A DNA stretch of 48,621 nt from an uncultured Alphaproteobacteria bacterium. GTDB lineage: Bacteria; Pseudomonadota; Alphaproteobacteria; HIMB59; GCA-002718135. The stretch spans positions 1 through 48,621 of the forward strand of contig CACEMP010000009.1 in NCBI GenBank assembly GCA_902560675.1. Reading direction: 5' to 3'. This document shows positions 47,248-48,621 of the stretch, one piece after another (position 1 is the first letter of the stretch; the number at the start of each line of letters is the position of its first letter). The notes beneath the pieces were generated by a model that saw nothing but the letters and a program-made list of their open reading frames with translations, searched no databases and was not told where the DNA came from. The position numbers and the translations under genes are program-made.

Positions 47248-48547
47248 AAAAGTTTTCTATCTTACTTTGAACTTCGTCTTGAATTTCATCCTCAGGATCA
47301 GCTAACTCAAGAGCTTGTTGCCAAAAGTGCATTGCTTCTCTTTTGCGGTTCATAGCATAATAGATATCGCCAAGATGATCTAGAGATATTGCCTCACCAG
47401 GTGCCATATCAATTACTTTTTCCATTAGTCTAGCTGCTTCTTCTAAATTATTTTTTTTAAAATAAGCCCAAGCAAGACTGTCTATTATATAAAAACTGTC
47501 TGGGTTAGCATCATAAGCTTCCATTAACATTTGAAGTGATTGATCTAAACGAACATCTCTTTCAATCCAACCGTAAGCAAGATAATTTAATACATCTGGA
47601 GATCCAGGATTTAAGTCTAGTGAAGTAAGAAAATCTTTTTCTGCTTTTTTCCAATTATCTAATCTTTCATAACAAATTCCACGCATATAAAAGATTTTCC
47701 ATAAATCATTTTCTTGTTCATCAATTAGTTCATTGTAAATTGAAATAGCTAAATTATATTTTTTTTCATAACGATAAAAATCCCCTAATACCTTTTTAAT
47801 AAAATAATTATTATTTGTATTTTTAAGAAGTATTTTTATTTCTTTTTCTGCTTCTTCAAATGTAAGGAAAGTTGAAAAATTATAAGCAAGACTCTTTTGT
47901 GCTTCTATAAAATAGGGGCTATTAATTTTAATTTTCTCAAATATCTCTCTTGCTTCTTTGTCTTTTCTAATATTTTGGAATAATTCACCTTTAATAATTG
48001 TTGCTCGATCATTTGTTGGATCTATTATTTCTGCAAGAGATACGTAAAAGAGTAGAAAGTCATAATTTAAATTTCGTTGATTAGAATTAGAAAAAGATTG
48101 GGCGACAATGTCAACTAATGAATTGCTTATTGTATTATTATTTTTTAAATTATTGTTATTGAAAAAAATAAAATCAATTAATTCATTTTTATTTTCTATT
48201 TCTTTAAAAATTTTATCTATTTCTCTAAATTTACCATTTTGATAAAAATAAGTTAACTTTACAATATATGCCTCTTGATTATTAGGGTCTTGCAATAATA
48301 TTTCATCAGATATTTTTTCAGCTAGAGATATATCTCCAACTATTACGGCTGCAACAACATTATCTAATAAGTTTTCGTTTGAAAGGTTTGATCTATTAAT
48401 GCTGAAATTTGAGAGACTAATTGAATAATCCTGATTTTTAAAAGCAGATTGAGATATTAGGAAATTTGAACTACTGGATGCTAACGTAGAATTGTAATAA
48501 AAACACAGAAAACATACAAATAAAAGATTTTTTAGCAAATTAATCAT
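47237..48547 (-). CDS. Secreted TPR-repeat protein
   Basis: The 436-residue protein has a signal peptide (residues 1-23, FVCFLCFYYNSTLAS), then many TPR units: EEAEKEIKILLKN, KYNLAISIYNELIDEQEN, KKAEKDFLTSLDLNPGSPDV, NYLAYGWIERDVRLDQSLQM, FKKNNLEEAARLMEKVIDMA and MNRKREAMHFWQQALELAD. It is the alphaproteobacterial-type TPR protein that precedes ispE. It is a likely periplasmic protein-interaction scaffold; partner unknown. Its stop overlaps ispE by 11 bases. Confidence 0.85.
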   Translation of the reverse strand: MINLLKNLLFVCFLCFYYNSTLASSSSNFLISQSAFKNQDYSISLSNFSINRSNLSNENLLDNVVAAVIVGDISLAEKISDEILLQDPNNQEAYIVKLTYFYQNGKFREIDKIFKEIENKNELIDFIFFNNNNLKNNNTISNSLVDIVAQSFSNSNQRNLNYDFLLFYVSLAEIIDPTNDRATIIKGELFQNIRKDKEAREIFEKIKINSPYFIEAQKSLAYNFSTFLTFEEAEKEIKILLKNTNNNYFIKKVLGDFYRYEKKYNLAISIYNELIDEQENDLWKIFYMRGICYERLDNWKKAEKDFLTSLDLNPGSPDVLNYLAYGWIERDVRLDQSLQMLMEAYDANPDSFYIIDSLAWAYFKKNNLEEAARLMEKVIDMAPGEAISLDHLGDIYYAMNRKREAMHFWQQALELADPEDEIQDEVQSKIENFYAG

Positions 48548-48594
48548 TTAAAAAAATTATTAGTTACAATAATATTAAATAATTGTAATTTTGC

Positions 48595-48621
48595 ATGAAT
48601 CAATCAGATAAAAAAAATTTA
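48595..48621 (+). CDS. Possible start of next gene, cut by window edge
   Basis: An ATG at 48595 opens an uninterrupted 9-codon frame (MNQSDKKNL) to the right edge, divergent from the secreted TPR gene. A TAATATTAAAT stretch at 48571-48581 could be a -10 region. In alphaproteobacteria a polyprenyl diphosphate synthase often lies next to this TPR-ispE pair, but nothing here proves that. Confidence 0.25.

Overview
The window is about 48.6 kb of very AT-rich, densely coding DNA (roughly 30% G+C by eye). Many genes overlap by 1 to 30 bases, and no gene-free stretch exceeds about 160 bases. The gene content (sarcosine and dimethylglycine oxidation with ETF and ETF-QO, a DmdA-like GcvT-fold enzyme, argD-argF, a CIRCE-controlled groES-groEL, and a ligase-associated repair set) fits a streamlined marine alphaproteobacterium, such as a Pelagibacter/HIMB59/AEGEAN-169-like lineage. 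The exact clade cannot be fixed from the sequence alone.

Layout. 1-2.5 kb: 3' end of a sarcosine oxidase operon (soxA partial, soxG), then a secreted nuclease. 3-10.4 kb (minus strand): DMG dehydrogenase-etfB-etfA-ETF-QO, a complete route for methyl-amine electrons to ubiquinone, followed by an acyltransferase and a membrane coiled-coil protein. 10.4-12.4 kb: a DsbA-like thioredoxin facing a DmdA-like GcvT-fold protein, with a shared hairpin terminator between them. 12.5-15.4 kb: OmpA-type lipoprotein, apaG, trkH. 15.3-18.8 kb (minus): small lipoprotein, argF, argD, ABC-2 permease. 18.8-22 kb: recX, an AI-2E family permease, an MscS channel, a glutathione peroxidase. 22-23.9 kb: groEL-groES under a CIRCE operator. 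Here groEL carries an internal deletion of about 70 codons and is frame-shifted. 24-26.9 kb: S49 peptidase, GT61 glycosyltransferase, tRNA-Arg(ACG), SH3-domain protein, tRNA-Gln(TTG).

26.9-37.2 kb (minus) is a tightly packed catabolic island. It has an amine-type DAO oxidoreductase, then dppA-B-C-DF (a peptide/opine-type ABC importer), an M19 dipeptidase-like protein lacking the usual HxD metal motif, a GMC alcohol dehydrogenase and an enolase-superfamily enzyme. Junctions within the seven-gene part are mostly 4-base or 1-base overlaps, so it probably handles one substrate class. 37.2-40.8 kb (plus) holds a run of envelope proteins of unknown role: a secreted ten-cysteine protein, an FG-GAP/ASPIC-UnbV protein, a DUF4396 membrane protein, a TPR protein and a DUF4149 protein. 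40.8-46.4 kb is the four-gene ligase-associated DNA repair module (pdeM, Lhr-like helicase, MBL exonuclease, ATP-dependent ligase) arranged as two divergent pairs. 46.4-48.6 kb: ispE and a secreted TPR protein, with a possible next gene starting at the right edge.

The points most worth checking are the broken groEL, the unassigned dpp/M19/GMC/enolase-superfamily catabolic operon, and the cysteine-rich/ASPIC/DUF4396 cluster.
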